From the NCBI GenBank assembly GCA_019237515.1, contig JAFAGX010000250.1, positions 1 to 6,245 on the forward strand: a stretch of 6,245 nt of DNA. The letters run 5' to 3'. Shown here in pieces: positions 5,974 to 6,245 of this stretch. This DNA comes from Acidobacteriaceae bacterium (GTDB lineage Bacteria; Acidobacteriota; Terriglobia; Terriglobales; SbA1). Positions within the stretch are counted from its first letter, which is position 1. Each line of letters opens with the position of its first letter. A program made the position numbers and the translations under genes. The notes beneath the pieces were generated by a model, which was given only the letters and a program-made list of their open reading frames with translations, ran no database searches and was not told the origin of the DNA.

Positions 5974-6245
5974 CTACTGCCTTAGCGACAGCATTCCCAG
6001 AATGGCCTGCTGTTTCGCAATCAACGCCTGCACTCCGTCGCGGGCCAGCAAGATCATCCTGTCGAGTTGCTGCTCATCGAAGACCTGGTGCTCTGCAGTG
6101 GCCTGGACTTCCACCAGCTTACGACCGGCAGTCATGACGAAATTCATGTCTACATCGGCGCGAGAATCTTCTTCGTAGGACAGGTCCAGCAAAATCTCGC
6201 CGTCGACGATGCCGACACTGATGGCTGCGATGAAGTCCCGTAGAG
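5974..6245 (-). CDS. rph: Ribonuclease PH, C-terminal 90 residues (5' end beyond right edge)
   Basis: RNase PH is a phosphate-dependent 3'-5' exoribonuclease that trims tRNA 3' ends and rRNA, working as a hexamer. The visible frame is open from the right edge and ends at TAG (5976-5974). It contains the family's C-terminal core: SVGIVDGEILLDLSYEEDS, followed by RADVDMNFVMTAGRKLVEVQ and TAEHQVFDEQQLDRMILLA. The acidic run (DLSYEEDSRADVDMN) is the region carrying the metal and catalytic aspartates in characterised RNase PH. The GRKLVEVQATAE segment is the usual strand before the last helices. The protein ends LSLRQ, a normal C-terminus with no extension. It lies 84 bp upstream of the aldolase on the same strand. 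No terminator is evident after it. Confidence 0.96.
   Translation of the reverse strand, partial: LRDFIAAISVGIVDGEILLDLSYEEDSRADVDMNFVMTAGRKLVEVQATAEHQVFDEQQLDRMILLARDGVQALIAKQQAILGMLSLRQ

Noticed and set aside
5352..6178. Plus-strand open frames opposite the aldolase and rph (5352-5723, 5461-5796, 5642-6178)
   Set aside because: They overlap two well-supported minus-strand genes, including their active-site codons, and contain no recognisable domain.

Overview
The window carries six protein-coding genes, all on the minus strand, so it is read from right to left. It looks like ordinary bacterial core chromosome. In transcription order: the 3' end of rph (RNase PH), a class I LacD-type aldolase, a classical short-chain dehydrogenase/reductase (SDR), and then rimP-nusA-infB, with infB running off the left edge. 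There is no sign of a transposon, prophage, CRISPR array, tRNA or rRNA gene. The organism is a moderately GC-rich bacterium. The IF2 with a very long Pro/Ala/Arg linker, the NusA with a helix-hairpin-helix domain and acidic tail, and the general feel of the gene set suggest Acidobacteriota (Terriglobia-like). That is an impression from remembered genomes and not a demonstrated placement.

Right part (4818-6245): rph ends at 5974. The aldolase follows after 84 bp with a near-perfect Shine-Dalgarno (SD) sequence. It keeps the LacD active-site pattern, including the Schiff-base lysine. A compact GC hairpin with a T-rich tail at 4818-4844 is a good candidate for its intrinsic terminator, which would separate it from the SDR gene downstream.

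Middle (3698-4004): 307 bp without a gene precede rimP, and this is the most informative non-coding part of the window. It holds a sigma-70-type promoter (TTGTCT, 17 bp, TATACT), a 9-bp inverted repeat just upstream of it, and a leader of roughly 115 nt. The leader contains one bulged hairpin followed by a GNRA-capped terminator-like hairpin with a T-tract, both upstream of the rimP start codon. This has the layout of a transcription attenuator for the rimP-nusA-infB operon.

Left part (1-3697): rimP (30S maturation), nusA (transcription elongation/termination) and infB (translation initiation factor 2) form the classical transcription-translation operon, with gaps of 61 and 76 bp. The rimP-nusA gap contains an imperfect hairpin made of repeated AGTAGC-like units, followed by a T-run that touches the nusA start codon. 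I found no new multi-gene system here. The observations most worth checking are regulatory: the operon leader and the rimP-nusA hairpin.
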